A stretch of DNA of 17,449 nucleotides from DATMYQ01 sp035560935. GTDB lineage: Bacteria > Bacillota > Negativicutes > Sporomusales > Sporomusaceae. The notes under the pieces were generated by a model, which worked only from the letters and a program-made list of their open reading frames with translations, was not told where the DNA came from and made no database searches. The first letter of the stretch is position 1, and every line of letters begins with the position of its first letter. The DNA lies in contig DATMYQ010000067.1 in assembly GCA_035560935.1 (NCBI GenBank), positions 1 to 17,449 of the forward strand, in the 5' to 3' direction. Positions 7,826 through 14,419 of the stretch are shown here, piece by piece. The translations under genes were made by a program, and so were the position numbers.

Positions 7826-8719
7826 ATGATAAACAACAGGAAACGCGGATGGAACTTGTGGCTTGCTGCGGTGTTATGGGCTGGCTGTTTCCTGTTTTTG
7901 ACCTTGGGAAACACGGCATGTGCGTTACAGCCGGTCGGGACCGAAGCGCCGGCGCCTGCGGTGGCGGAGCGCACGATCGGTGTGCGCGTGGACAGCATGG
8001 CCGGCGTGATGCCGGAGAGTGCGGCGGAAATTCAACAGGCGGCAGAGGCAACACAGCGCTTTTTTGCCGAACAGGCCGGATTGCAGTTGAACAATCCGGT
8101 GACCGTGGTCTTGGTGCCTGACCGCCCGGCATTCATCCAGGAAGTGATTCAACGCTTTCATATCAGTGAGCTGGAAGCACGCCGCGTCGCGAAGGGTGTG
8201 GATGCCCTGGCGGGCAACGGGCTGATTGTTCTCAATGTGTCAGGAGTGCCTACCACTCGCCAGAGAACCTTTTTAACCGCTCATGAACTGACACATCAGT
8301 ATCAGCGGCTCTTGGCGGGAAATCAGGCGGGTCAGGTGAAGTGGATGCTGGAAGGTATGGCGGAAGCCGTGGCGGCGCAGGTGGTAGACCGGCAAGGATA
8401 CTTTCAACTGCAGCAGTATCGCGACAATTGGCTGAATGGCTTGCGCAGCACCGGCCAACGGCCCGGGCTCGAAGAAATGGTTTTGGCGCAGGACTGGTCT
8501 CGTTCTTTGGATCGTTATGGTTCACCGGTGACTTACAAAACCGCAGGTTTAGCGGTTTTGCTGTTGCAGGATCAGCAGGGGCTGAAGAAAATTTGTGGTT
8601 ATTTTTCCCGGCTGGGGCAACAGGAATCGCCGGAGAATGCTTTTTATCATGCGTTGGGGTTTTCAATGGCGGATTATGTGGCGGAATACCAGACGAAATG
8701 GTTGCGTCCCGCCTCCTGA
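7826..8719 (+). CDS. Exported HEXXH metallopeptidase-like protein (peptidase MA-like)
   Basis: This is a probable secreted zinc peptidase of 297 residues. ATG 7826 is preferred because GGGAGG stands just before it; an in-frame GTG at 7793 has no such site. The N-terminus has basic residues (NRKRGW), a hydrophobic core to about residue 29, and TACALQP, which fits signal peptidase I cleavage after ACA; a lipobox is not convincing. The active-site motif HELTH (His153, Glu154, His157) is followed by WMLEGMAE, whose Glu176 is the likely third zinc ligand, a gluzincin arrangement as in peptidase MA families. Residues 90-150 match the beta strand and helix usually placed before the motif. The C-terminal part is helical and unassigned. 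The substrate is unknown. It lies 87 bases after the GH13 gene and 36 before the next gene. Confidence 0.85.
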   Translation: MINNRKRGWNLWLAAVLWAGCFLFLTLGNTACALQPVGTEAPAPAVAERTIGVRVDSMAGVMPESAAEIQQAAEATQRFFAEQAGLQLNNPVTVVLVPDRPAFIQEVIQRFHISELEARRVAKGVDALAGNGLIVLNVSGVPTTRQRTFLTAHELTHQYQRLLAGNQAGQVKWMLEGMAEAVAAQVVDRQGYFQLQQYRDNWLNGLRSTGQRPGLEEMVLAQDWSRSLDRYGSPVTYKTAGLAVLLLQDQQGLKKICGYFSRLGQQESPENAFYHALGFSMADYVAEYQTKWLRPAS

Positions 8720-8755
8720 ATTTGCCGCAGTCATTAGTTTTTCCGGACAAAGATT

Positions 8756-11368
8756 GTGAATAAAGTGCAGCAGGCGCGGGATGGGGGCGTGACGATGACC
8801 GGGCTGGGCAATCGGGAGACTGATCGGCGTAATCCCCTGATTAACTGTGAATACGTACCACTACCGATGCGGATTGTCGGAGCGGATGGTATTACCGTGT
8901 GCATCAACCACCATTTCACTAAGTTGATGCGTTCTGCGCCCGGCATCCCTCTGTCCTGGGAAGATTGCCTGAATGCCCCCTGTCATCTGCTGCTGGGGTC
9001 GGTTGTTGCCTGCCCGGGTTGCGCAATGGCGGAACCGGTGGTCAATGTTAATGAAGTCAGGGTCAGGGAAACGCAAATCCCGCACTTGCCGGGTCGCTCG
9101 TTCCGGGTGTATACGCAACCGGTCCCGTCGGCAGACGGCGGAGTGTTTGCGGTGATGGAAGTAATCATGGAAGTCACTGAGAAAAATAACATGCTGGAAC
9201 TGTTTAATGTATTATCCGACCCGATTTATCTGGTGGATGTGGATACCGGCGTCTTTCTGGAAGCCAACGACACCGCCTGCCGGCAGTTGGGATATTCGCG
9301 TGAAGAACTGCTCACCCTGCATCTGAAGGACATTGACCCGCAGACGGATTTTCTCACTTTGGTGGAACGGATAGAGCAGAGCAATCCTTTGCTGCTGGAA
9401 ACCGTTAATTGTGATTCCCGGGGTGCCTGCATACCGGTGGAAGTCCATGTCAGTCAGATCTACCATCAGGGGCGTAAGGCGTTACTGGGAGTTAGCCGTA
9501 ATATTGCGGAACGCCAGGAAACGGAACGCTTACGTGTGGAAGCGCGGCGCCGGGAAAAAACTATTTTGGACAATATCCCTTTTGCTGCCTGGATGAAGGA
9601 TCGGGAAGGGCGTTACGTTGCGGTGAATAAAATGTTCCTGGAGCAAAGTGGATTTTCAGAAAAAGAGGTTTTGGAAAAATCTGACCTGGACCTTTGGCCG
9701 CGAGACGAAGCGATGCGTTTTTGGCGGCAGACAGAGGCCATTATGCTGACTGGTGAGCCCAGTACAGTGGAAGAAGTACTGACCACCCGCCGCGGGGTGT
9801 TTGAAGTGGCGTTGATCCGCCGGCCACTGCTGGACGATGCCGGGGAAATTACCGGCGTGGTGGGAGTTGCCCAGGATATTGCGGAACGGAAACGGACCGA
9901 GGCGGCCATTCGGGAAAGCGAGGAATTGTACCGGACCTTTTTGCAGCGATCTTCCGAGGCGATTCTGGTGATGGATGCGACGAACTGGACGATTTTCGAG
10001 GCCAACGACAAATTGCTGGCCATGACGGGGTATACACTGGCGGAAGTGATTGATACGCCAGTGCAGCGGTATGTGCTGGAGGACGCGGTCAGCGTGCAGA
10101 ATAACCTGATTATGCTGGAGGAAGGAACTGCGCTGGCACCGGAAATCAAGCATGTTCGGCATAAAAATGGCCGCACGGTTCCCGTGGAAAGAACCGCCGC
10201 ACTGATCGTTTACCGGGGCCGCCGGATGATTCTGGTGACACTGCGGGACCTTTCGGAAGAACGGCGCCTGCAGGAACAAATTCAGGCAGATGTCCAACTG
10301 GCGGGGAAAATGCAACGGATGTTGCTGCCGCCGGACTATAACAATTCCCGGTTGACCATTCGGACCGCGTTTGAACCGCACCGGCTGGTCAGCGGTGACT
10401 ATTTTGACTATCGCTGGAGCGAAAACCAGAAATCACTGCAAGGGTTTGTACTGGATATTACCGGACACGGGATGGGTACCGTGCTACAGGCAGTATCGGC
10501 CGGTGGCCGGCTGGGTGAAATGATGGACCGGGGACAGGCGTTGAGCGTCAGTGTGCTGGAAGAATTGGACCGGGAGATCAGCCGTTATTTCCCCGAGGAC
10601 TCCTTTGCGGCGGTACTGGTGTTTGAATTGAATCTGGCGAGATGGCAGCTGACGGTGGGAACGGGCGGAATCAATTGGTTTCTGGCATCGTCTCCTTGTT
10701 ATAACGGCCTGGTGGAATTGCCGGGCAGTTACGTTGGTATGGGAATGGTCCAGGAATTTTCCATGATGATGCTGGCGGTGCAGCCCGGTGATTGCTTTTA
10801 TTTTCTGTCGGATGGTTTATATGAACGGATTAATGAGTCGCTGTTGCCGGATCTGGACGATTTTACCGCGACAACGGAATGGTTGAGAAAATTAGCCAGG
10901 GAAACCTGCCGGCATGATGATTCGTCGGGATTGTTTATCCGGGTTGACGGCGGCCCGGATTTGCCGCTGCGTTTCGCCTTTTCCACACGTGGGGAATGGC
11001 AGATCATTCGCCGTCGGCTGCGCCGGATACTCGCCGGTATCAACGGACAGGGAGACCGGATTGATGTGGCCATGAACGAAGCCGTGAACAATGCGCTGGA
11101 ACATGGTGGCGGCTGCTGCCGCCTGCTGATGCGGCTCCGTCAGGGACAGTCAAGGCAATATCTGCGGGTTTGTGTTCACAATGAAGGTCCGGGTTTTGAC
11201 GGAAACGGTCGGATTAATTTATGGAATCGTGGCGGGAATGCGGCACCATGGGACGAATCGGGCGAACCGCCGGAACGGGGCTGGGGGATACGACTGATGG
11301 CCAGCCTGATGGACCGGGTGTGGTATAATGAATCCGGCACGGAAGTGCGGATGATTAAGGTACTGTGA
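8756..11368 (+). CDS. PAS-domain protein with PP2C (RsbU-like) phosphatase and RsbW/SpoIIAB-like ATPase domains
   Basis: This 870-residue signalling protein has no transmembrane segment. Residues 30-145 are a PAS-like module with a cysteine cluster (Cys71, Cys76, Cys86, Cys89; CPGC). Three PAS domains follow at about 146-255, 265-380 and 385-503, each ending in a PAC-like strand such as GVSRNIAERQ or GVAQDIAERK. A PP2C/SpoIIE domain at about 510-730 keeps its metal aspartates: GDYFD (Asp548), DITGHG (Asp568), SDGLYE (Asp686) and HDD (Asp721-722). A GHKL ATPase domain at 740-870 shows an N box (Glu775, Asn779), GPGFD and RGWGIRLM. Such proteins control partner-switching by dephosphorylating a STAS antagonist, and the ATPase resembles its opposing kinase. 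No sigma factor or STAS gene is visible. GTG 8756 lacks a good ribosome binding site; ATG 8795, behind GGATGGGGG, is an equally likely start. Confidence 0.88.
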   Translation: MNKVQQARDGGVTMTGLGNRETDRRNPLINCEYVPLPMRIVGADGITVCINHHFTKLMRSAPGIPLSWEDCLNAPCHLLLGSVVACPGCAMAEPVVNVNEVRVRETQIPHLPGRSFRVYTQPVPSADGGVFAVMEVIMEVTEKNNMLELFNVLSDPIYLVDVDTGVFLEANDTACRQLGYSREELLTLHLKDIDPQTDFLTLVERIEQSNPLLLETVNCDSRGACIPVEVHVSQIYHQGRKALLGVSRNIAERQETERLRVEARRREKTILDNIPFAAWMKDREGRYVAVNKMFLEQSGFSEKEVLEKSDLDLWPRDEAMRFWRQTEAIMLTGEPSTVEEVLTTRRGVFEVALIRRPLLDDAGEITGVVGVAQDIAERKRTEAAIRESEELYRTFLQRSSEAILVMDATNWTIFEANDKLLAMTGYTLAEVIDTPVQRYVLEDAVSVQNNLIMLEEGTALAPEIKHVRHKNGRTVPVERTAALIVYRGRRMILVTLRDLSEERRLQEQIQADVQLAGKMQRMLLPPDYNNSRLTIRTAFEPHRLVSGDYFDYRWSENQKSLQGFVLDITGHGMGTVLQAVSAGGRLGEMMDRGQALSVSVLEELDREISRYFPEDSFAAVLVFELNLARWQLTVGTGGINWFLASSPCYNGLVELPGSYVGMGMVQEFSMMMLAVQPGDCFYFLSDGLYERINESLLPDLDDFTATTEWLRKLARETCRHDDSSGLFIRVDGGPDLPLRFAFSTRGEWQIIRRRLRRILAGINGQGDRIDVAMNEAVNNALEHGGGCCRLLMRLRQGQSRQYLRVCVHNEGPGFDGNGRINLWNRGGNAAPWDESGEPPERGWGIRLMASLMDRVWYNESGTEVRMIKVL
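11319..11329 (+). promoter_or_regulatory. Possible extended -10 promoter inside the end of the phosphatase gene
   Basis: TGTGGTATAAT contains a perfect -10 hexamer preceded by TGG, the extended -10 form. No -35 match is found at the right distance. It lies within codons for WYN of the upstream gene, so it may be chance; if active it would transcribe the AraC remnant. Confidence 0.3.
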
Positions 11369-11399
11369 TGATGCAGTTCGCCATCGGCGCTGGCGGCGA

Positions 11400-11492
11400 T
11401 TTTATGACCAAAGTCACTGTGTCGAGGCGTTTAAACGCGTAGTGGGGATAACCCCGGAACGTTATCAGCTCTCTGCCGGGTGTGATTTATGA
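11400..11492 (+). pseudogene. Remnant of an AraC-family transcriptional regulator (C-terminal HTH only)
   Basis: One frame reads FYDQSHCVEAFKRVVGITP, then ERYQLSAGCDL and a stop. This matches the second helix-turn-helix and the signature end of AraC/XylS regulators, where a pattern like GFYDQSHFxxxFKRxxGxTPxxYR is typical. The rest of the gene is absent: upstream the same frame gives an unrelated Arg-rich stretch (RHRRWRR) and runs directly into the phosphatase gene. Fragments resembling the preceding IAxxxG segment may occur in other frames just before it, hinting at frameshifts as well as truncation. The fragment alone could not fold as a DNA-binding protein. A sequencing error is less likely, because only about 30 bases separate it from the previous stop. 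Confidence 0.6.
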
Positions 11493-11511
11493 ACAAAACA
11501 GACGGATTTCG

Positions 11512-11559
11512 AAAAATTGCGGTCGTATCCAGCGGTGACGTTGACGGTCGCAATTTTTT
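11512..11559 (+). terminator. Hairpin with T-run behind the AraC remnant (terminator or operator)
   Basis: AAAAATTGCG (11512-11521) pairs with CGCAATTTTT (11549-11558) around a 27-base loop that can pair a little further, and Ts end the 3' arm. It could terminate transcription from the phosphatase/AraC remnant side. The long loop weakens this, and the 3' arm overlaps a possible promoter for the DUF2000 gene. Confidence 0.45.
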
Positions 11560-11569
11560 ACAATACTAC
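11541..11569 (+). promoter_or_regulatory. Possible sigma-A promoter for the DUF2000 gene
   Basis: TTGACG (11541-11546) and TACTAC (11564-11569) are 17 bases apart, with a good -35 and a modest -10. An alternative -10, TACAAT (11559-11564), is a better hexamer but is spaced only 12 bases from TTGACG. The promoter would lie about 55 bases before the likely start codon. Confidence 0.4.
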
Positions 11570-11625
11570 CGGAGTTTGTGTTGTTATCATACCCTATAGG
11601 CAACGTTGCCGAAGAAGGGGAGATG

Positions 11626-12078
11626 ATGGACGTGAACGGGGAATCAGTTAAAACTGCGACAAATGAGGCGCAAAAGGTGGTCATGGTGGTGGACCGGAAT
11701 TTGCCGCTGGGCCGGATTGCCAATACCACGGCAGTGCTGGGGATAAGCCTGGGAAATTTGTGGGGTGAGATGGTAGGACCGGATCTGACGGACGCCGACG
11801 GACAACTGCATCGGGGAATCACCACTCAGACCATTCCGGTACTCAGCGGCGATGCGGAACAACTGCTGCAGTTGCGGGAGAAATTGACGTGTCAGGATTT
11901 TACGGAAGTGACGGTAATCGGCTTTACGGAAACCGCGCAGCAATCATTGGATTATGCCCAATACGCCCGCCGGCTGGCGACGGTGGGCGCGGACGATTTA
12001 AAGTATGTGGGGCTATGCTTGCAGGGACCGGTAAAAAAAATCAACCGTTTGACGGGGAATATGGCATTGTTGCGGTAA
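11626..12078 (+). CDS. DUF2000 family protein
   Basis: This small cytoplasmic protein of unknown function has 150 residues if read from ATG 11626. AAGGGGAG lies about five bases before that codon; an adjacent ATG (11623) and a GTG (11578) are also in frame. The sequence fits DUF2000: a first strand with a basic turn (KVVMVVDRNLPLGRIANTT), then LGISLGNLWGEMVGPD, DADGQLHRGIT and a C-terminal segment (DLKYVGLCLQGPVKKINRLTG). Family structures have an alpha/beta fold related to peptidyl-tRNA hydrolase 2, but no activity is established. The gene sits between a decayed AraC regulator and the T-box operon, apparently as a single-gene unit; no clear terminator follows it. Confidence 0.82.
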   Translation: MDVNGESVKTATNEAQKVVMVVDRNLPLGRIANTTAVLGISLGNLWGEMVGPDLTDADGQLHRGITTQTIPVLSGDAEQLLQLREKLTCQDFTEVTVIGFTETAQQSLDYAQYARRLATVGADDLKYVGLCLQGPVKKINRLTGNMALLR

Positions 12079-12117
12079 AATAACGGAAACGGCAGCGGCG
12101 AAGAAAAGAAAAAACGA

Positions 12118-12146
12118 TTGACAAGGGATAAATGTCTTGCTATATT
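12118..12146 (+). promoter_or_regulatory. Near-consensus sigma-A promoter of the T-box operon
   Basis: TTGACA (12118-12123) is a perfect -35, and TATATT (12141-12146) matches five of six -10 bases with the ideal 17-base spacer. Transcription should begin near 12153. With such a strong promoter, control is expected to act at the downstream T-box terminator. Confidence 0.88.
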
Positions 12147-12231
12147 GTACTGAGGTTATCAAATGCGGTGAAAATGCAGCGAGATAATGAAAAGTGTAAA
12201 AAGACAATGGAATAAGGATCAAGAAATACTG

Positions 12232-12540
12232 TGAAAAGGAAAAGTAACCTTTTCGTAACAGTCCAGAGAACCGGGATACAGGTGCGAGCCCGGTCTGAAG
12301 CGAACAGGTGAAGTTCTCCTTGGAGTAGCCCGCTGAAGATTTCGTTAACGATGGTTGACGGAATTGGTAGGTGCGGCCGGAACTTCCGCCGTTAACTGGA
12401 AGTGGGTATCGGTGGGAGAGTCCTGCCCGTACCTGGCAGAGCGGAATAGCGAGTCGTCGGTTGGCGGCAGCGGTTCCAAAAGGGTGGTAACACGGAAAAC
12501 AGACTTCCGTCCCTTAACCGGGGCGGGAGTTTTTTATTTT
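12232..12540 (+). promoter_or_regulatory. T-box riboswitch leader (specifier probably GTT, valine)
   Basis: This leader senses an uncharged tRNA and then allows read-through. Stem I: AAGGA (12236-12240) pairs with TCCTT (12317-12321). The specifier loop has AGTA on the 5' side and GAA-GTT on the 3' side (GTT at 12313-12315). CCTTTTCGT (12248-12256) pairs with GCGAACAGG (12300-12308), and an AGAGA bulge and GGTGCGAG apical loop sit on ACCGGG/CCCGGT. The stem II region shows GTAGG...GCCGG...CCGTTA. The T-box AGGGTGGTAACACGG starts at 12481; its TGGT (12485-12488) can pair with an ACCA tRNA end, as tRNA-Val has. In the antiterminator, AAGGG and ACGGAA pair with CCCTT and TTCCGT around a seven-base bulge. 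A one-base shift of the specifier would read TTC (Phe), whose tRNA also ends ACCA. About 80 bases of transcript precede stem I. Confidence 0.93.
12504..12540 (+). terminator. T-box regulated rho-independent terminator
   Basis: CTTCCGTCCC (12504-12513) pairs over ten bases, with two G-T pairs, with GGGGCGGGAG (12520-12529), and TTTTTTATTTT follows. The 5' arm shares CCGTCCC with the antiterminator, so the two structures exclude each other, as the T-box mechanism requires. Confidence 0.92.
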
Positions 12541-12602
12541 CTCCCCGGATACGTGACAGCTGATTACGGTCAAGACGACATTGCCGAAAGGAGGTGATGG
12601 AT

Positions 12603-12716
12603 TTGTTAGGTCTGAATGATCCCTGGATCGCCGCAGCCTATTTGTGCTGTTTGGCATCGACTGCGCTTTGCGTGGGTTATTCCCTGTGGGGAGGTAAGAG
12701 ACGGGATGATTGCTGA
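12603..12716 (+). CDS. Symporter small accessory protein (37 residues, TTG start)
   Basis: This tiny membrane protein reads MLGLNDPWIAAAYLCCL, then a continuing hydrophobic stretch to about residue 29 and a charged tail (GGKRRDDC). One transmembrane helix is expected. The pattern LGLxDPW followed by a single helix with cysteines is that of the small accessory proteins encoded just before certain sodium:solute symporters, and that gene indeed begins 29 bases downstream. TTG 12603 is favoured because GGAGG lies eight bases before it; an in-frame ATG at 12597 lies only two bases after that site, and family members begin at MLGL. It is the first gene behind the T-box terminator, so it is co-regulated with the transporter. 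A role in assembly or stability of the carrier is inference. Confidence 0.8.
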   Translation: MLGLNDPWIAAAYLCCLASTALCVGYSLWGGKRRDDC

Positions 12717-12745
12717 GATGATGAAAAATACGGGAGGGAAGAGGA

Positions 12746-14323
12746 ATGGAAGATAAAGGATTACTGTATGGGATGCTGGCAATATACTTGGGAATTACGG
12801 TGCTGCTGGGCTATCTGGGTTATCGCCACACCCGATCGGCCAAAGATTATTTGATTGCCGGCGGCAATGTGCATCCGGTGCTGATGTCGCTGGCCTATGG
12901 ATCCACGTTTATTTCCACATCGGCCATTGTCGGTTTTGGTGGAGCCGCCGGTGTATATGGGATGAGTCTGTTATGGCTGACAGTATTTAATATTTTTGTT
13001 GGCATTTTTATCGCATTTGTGTTTTTCGGCAGCAAAACCCGGAAACTGGCGGCGGAACTGCAGGTGAAGACTTTTCCCGAACTATTGGGGGCGCGGTTTG
13101 AATCGCCGTTTATCCGGCGTTTCTCCGCCGGCGTTATCAGCCTGACTATGCCGTTGTATGCGGCGGCGGTGATGATTGGCGGCGCCCGTTATATGGAGGA
13201 ATCGTTAAATATCAGTTATGTTACTGCGCTGACCGTGTTTGCCGTTATTGTTCTTGCATATGTGTTTTTTGGCGGTCTGCGGGGCATTATTTATACAGAT
13301 GCTATGCAGGGAGCAATTATGTTCGTGGGTATGGCGGCGTTGGCGGTGCTGACCTACCAGCTGTTGGGCGGGATCAGCGTTGCCCATGAAAAATTGGATG
13401 CCATCAAAGATCTGGTTCCGGCCGGACTGGCGGCAAAAGGCCATCTGGGTTGGGCGTCGATGCCAGCCATGGGTTCGGAAATTTGGTGGTTTGTGGTATC
13501 AACGCTGGTGATGGGGGTCGGTATCGGGGTGTTGGCGCAGCCGCAGCTGGCGGTCCGGTTTATGACCGTGGCCAGTACCCGGGACATCTATAAAGGACTG
13601 GGCGTCGGCGCTGTTTTTATTTTATTTATGACTGGCGTGGCGTTTACCGTGGGAGCGTTATCCAATGTGTATTTTCTGGATACCGTGGGTAAAATATCAT
13701 TGGCGGCCACTGCGGTCAACGGCGTTACCAATGTGGATAAAATTATTCCGCTGTTTATTACCCAGGCGATGCCGGACTGGTTGAAATATCTGTTTTTGTT
13801 CACCCTGTTATCGGCGGCCATGTCAACGCTGAGTGGACAGTTTCATCTGATCTCCACTTCGGTTTCTTACGATTTTGATCCGAAACAGGGCAGCAGCGAT
13901 GCCCGGACGATACGGTTGGCCCGTTTGGGAACATTGCTGGGTTTTGCACTGACGATTGTGCTGGCGCTGGAGCTGCCACTGGGAGTCATTGCGGTGGCCA
14001 CGGCTTTGTTCTTTGGCTTGTGCAGTTCGGCTTTTTTGCCCATGTACGCAGCGGCGCTGTACTGGCCCAGGGTGACGCCGGCCGGAGCTATTTGCAGTAT
14101 GGTGGCGTCCACTTTGGTGTATCTGACGATGGTATTGTTTGTGCATGAAAAAGAAGCGGCGGTATTCGGAGTTTGTACCAAATTATTCGGTGTGGGGACT
14201 CTGGCGACCGCTCCCTGGACCTATATCGATCCGATGGTGGTGACGCTGCCGTTCAGTACGGTGATGATGGTGCTGGTAAGTCTGGTCACGCAGCCGGCGG
14301 CGGAAACGGCGACGGCGGAATAG
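12746..14323 (+). CDS. Sodium:solute symporter family transporter (T-box controlled)
   Basis: This 525-residue integral membrane protein has about 13 hydrophobic segments and belongs to the SSS family, which uses the sodium gradient to import organic solutes. Family marks include the first helix, then YRHTRSAKDYLIAGG, and SLAYGSTFISTSAIVGFGG, the helix that normally lines the sodium and substrate sites. FFGGLRGIIYTDAMQGAIMF is a classic SSS signature, and a helix with LFTLLSAAMSTLSGQFH carries the second set of serine/threonine residues expected at the sodium site. The start is ATG 12746, with GGGAGG eight bases upstream. The T-box leader implies induction when a particular aminoacyl-tRNA is lacking, so an amino acid (valine by specifier reading) or a precursor is the likely substrate; the protein alone does not reveal it. 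Confidence 0.92.
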   Translation: MEDKGLLYGMLAIYLGITVLLGYLGYRHTRSAKDYLIAGGNVHPVLMSLAYGSTFISTSAIVGFGGAAGVYGMSLLWLTVFNIFVGIFIAFVFFGSKTRKLAAELQVKTFPELLGARFESPFIRRFSAGVISLTMPLYAAAVMIGGARYMEESLNISYVTALTVFAVIVLAYVFFGGLRGIIYTDAMQGAIMFVGMAALAVLTYQLLGGISVAHEKLDAIKDLVPAGLAAKGHLGWASMPAMGSEIWWFVVSTLVMGVGIGVLAQPQLAVRFMTVASTRDIYKGLGVGAVFILFMTGVAFTVGALSNVYFLDTVGKISLAATAVNGVTNVDKIIPLFITQAMPDWLKYLFLFTLLSAAMSTLSGQFHLISTSVSYDFDPKQGSSDARTIRLARLGTLLGFALTIVLALELPLGVIAVATALFFGLCSSAFLPMYAAALYWPRVTPAGAICSMVASTLVYLTMVLFVHEKEAAVFGVCTKLFGVGTLATAPWTYIDPMVVTLPFSTVMMVLVSLVTQPAAETATAE

Positions 14324-14347
14324 CAGGGAGCGGTGCCGGGACGGCTG

Positions 14348-14356
14348 TGGTATAAT
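14348..14356 (+). promoter_or_regulatory. Extended -10 promoter upstream of topB
   Basis: TGG directly precedes a perfect TATAAT (14351-14356), the extended -10 arrangement; no good -35 lies 17 bases upstream. Transcription would begin near 14363, giving topB a short leader separate from the T-box operon. Confidence 0.6.
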
Positions 14357-14419
14357 AGAGCATGAACGGAAGAACAACGTGCCGGCGGGAATGAACGGCC
14401 GGACGGAATCGAGGCTGAC

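Noticed and set aside
12352..12465. tRNA-like stretch (GGAATTGGTAGGTGC ... GAGTCCTGCC) resembling a leucine tRNA
   Set aside because: No acceptor stem or anticodon arm can be completed, and the words fall on conserved T-box stem II positions (GTAGG...GCCGG...CCGTTA).
12355..12597. 80-codon open frame inside the leader
   Set aside because: It has no convincing start site, encodes no recognisable protein, and lies across the T-box antiterminator and terminator.
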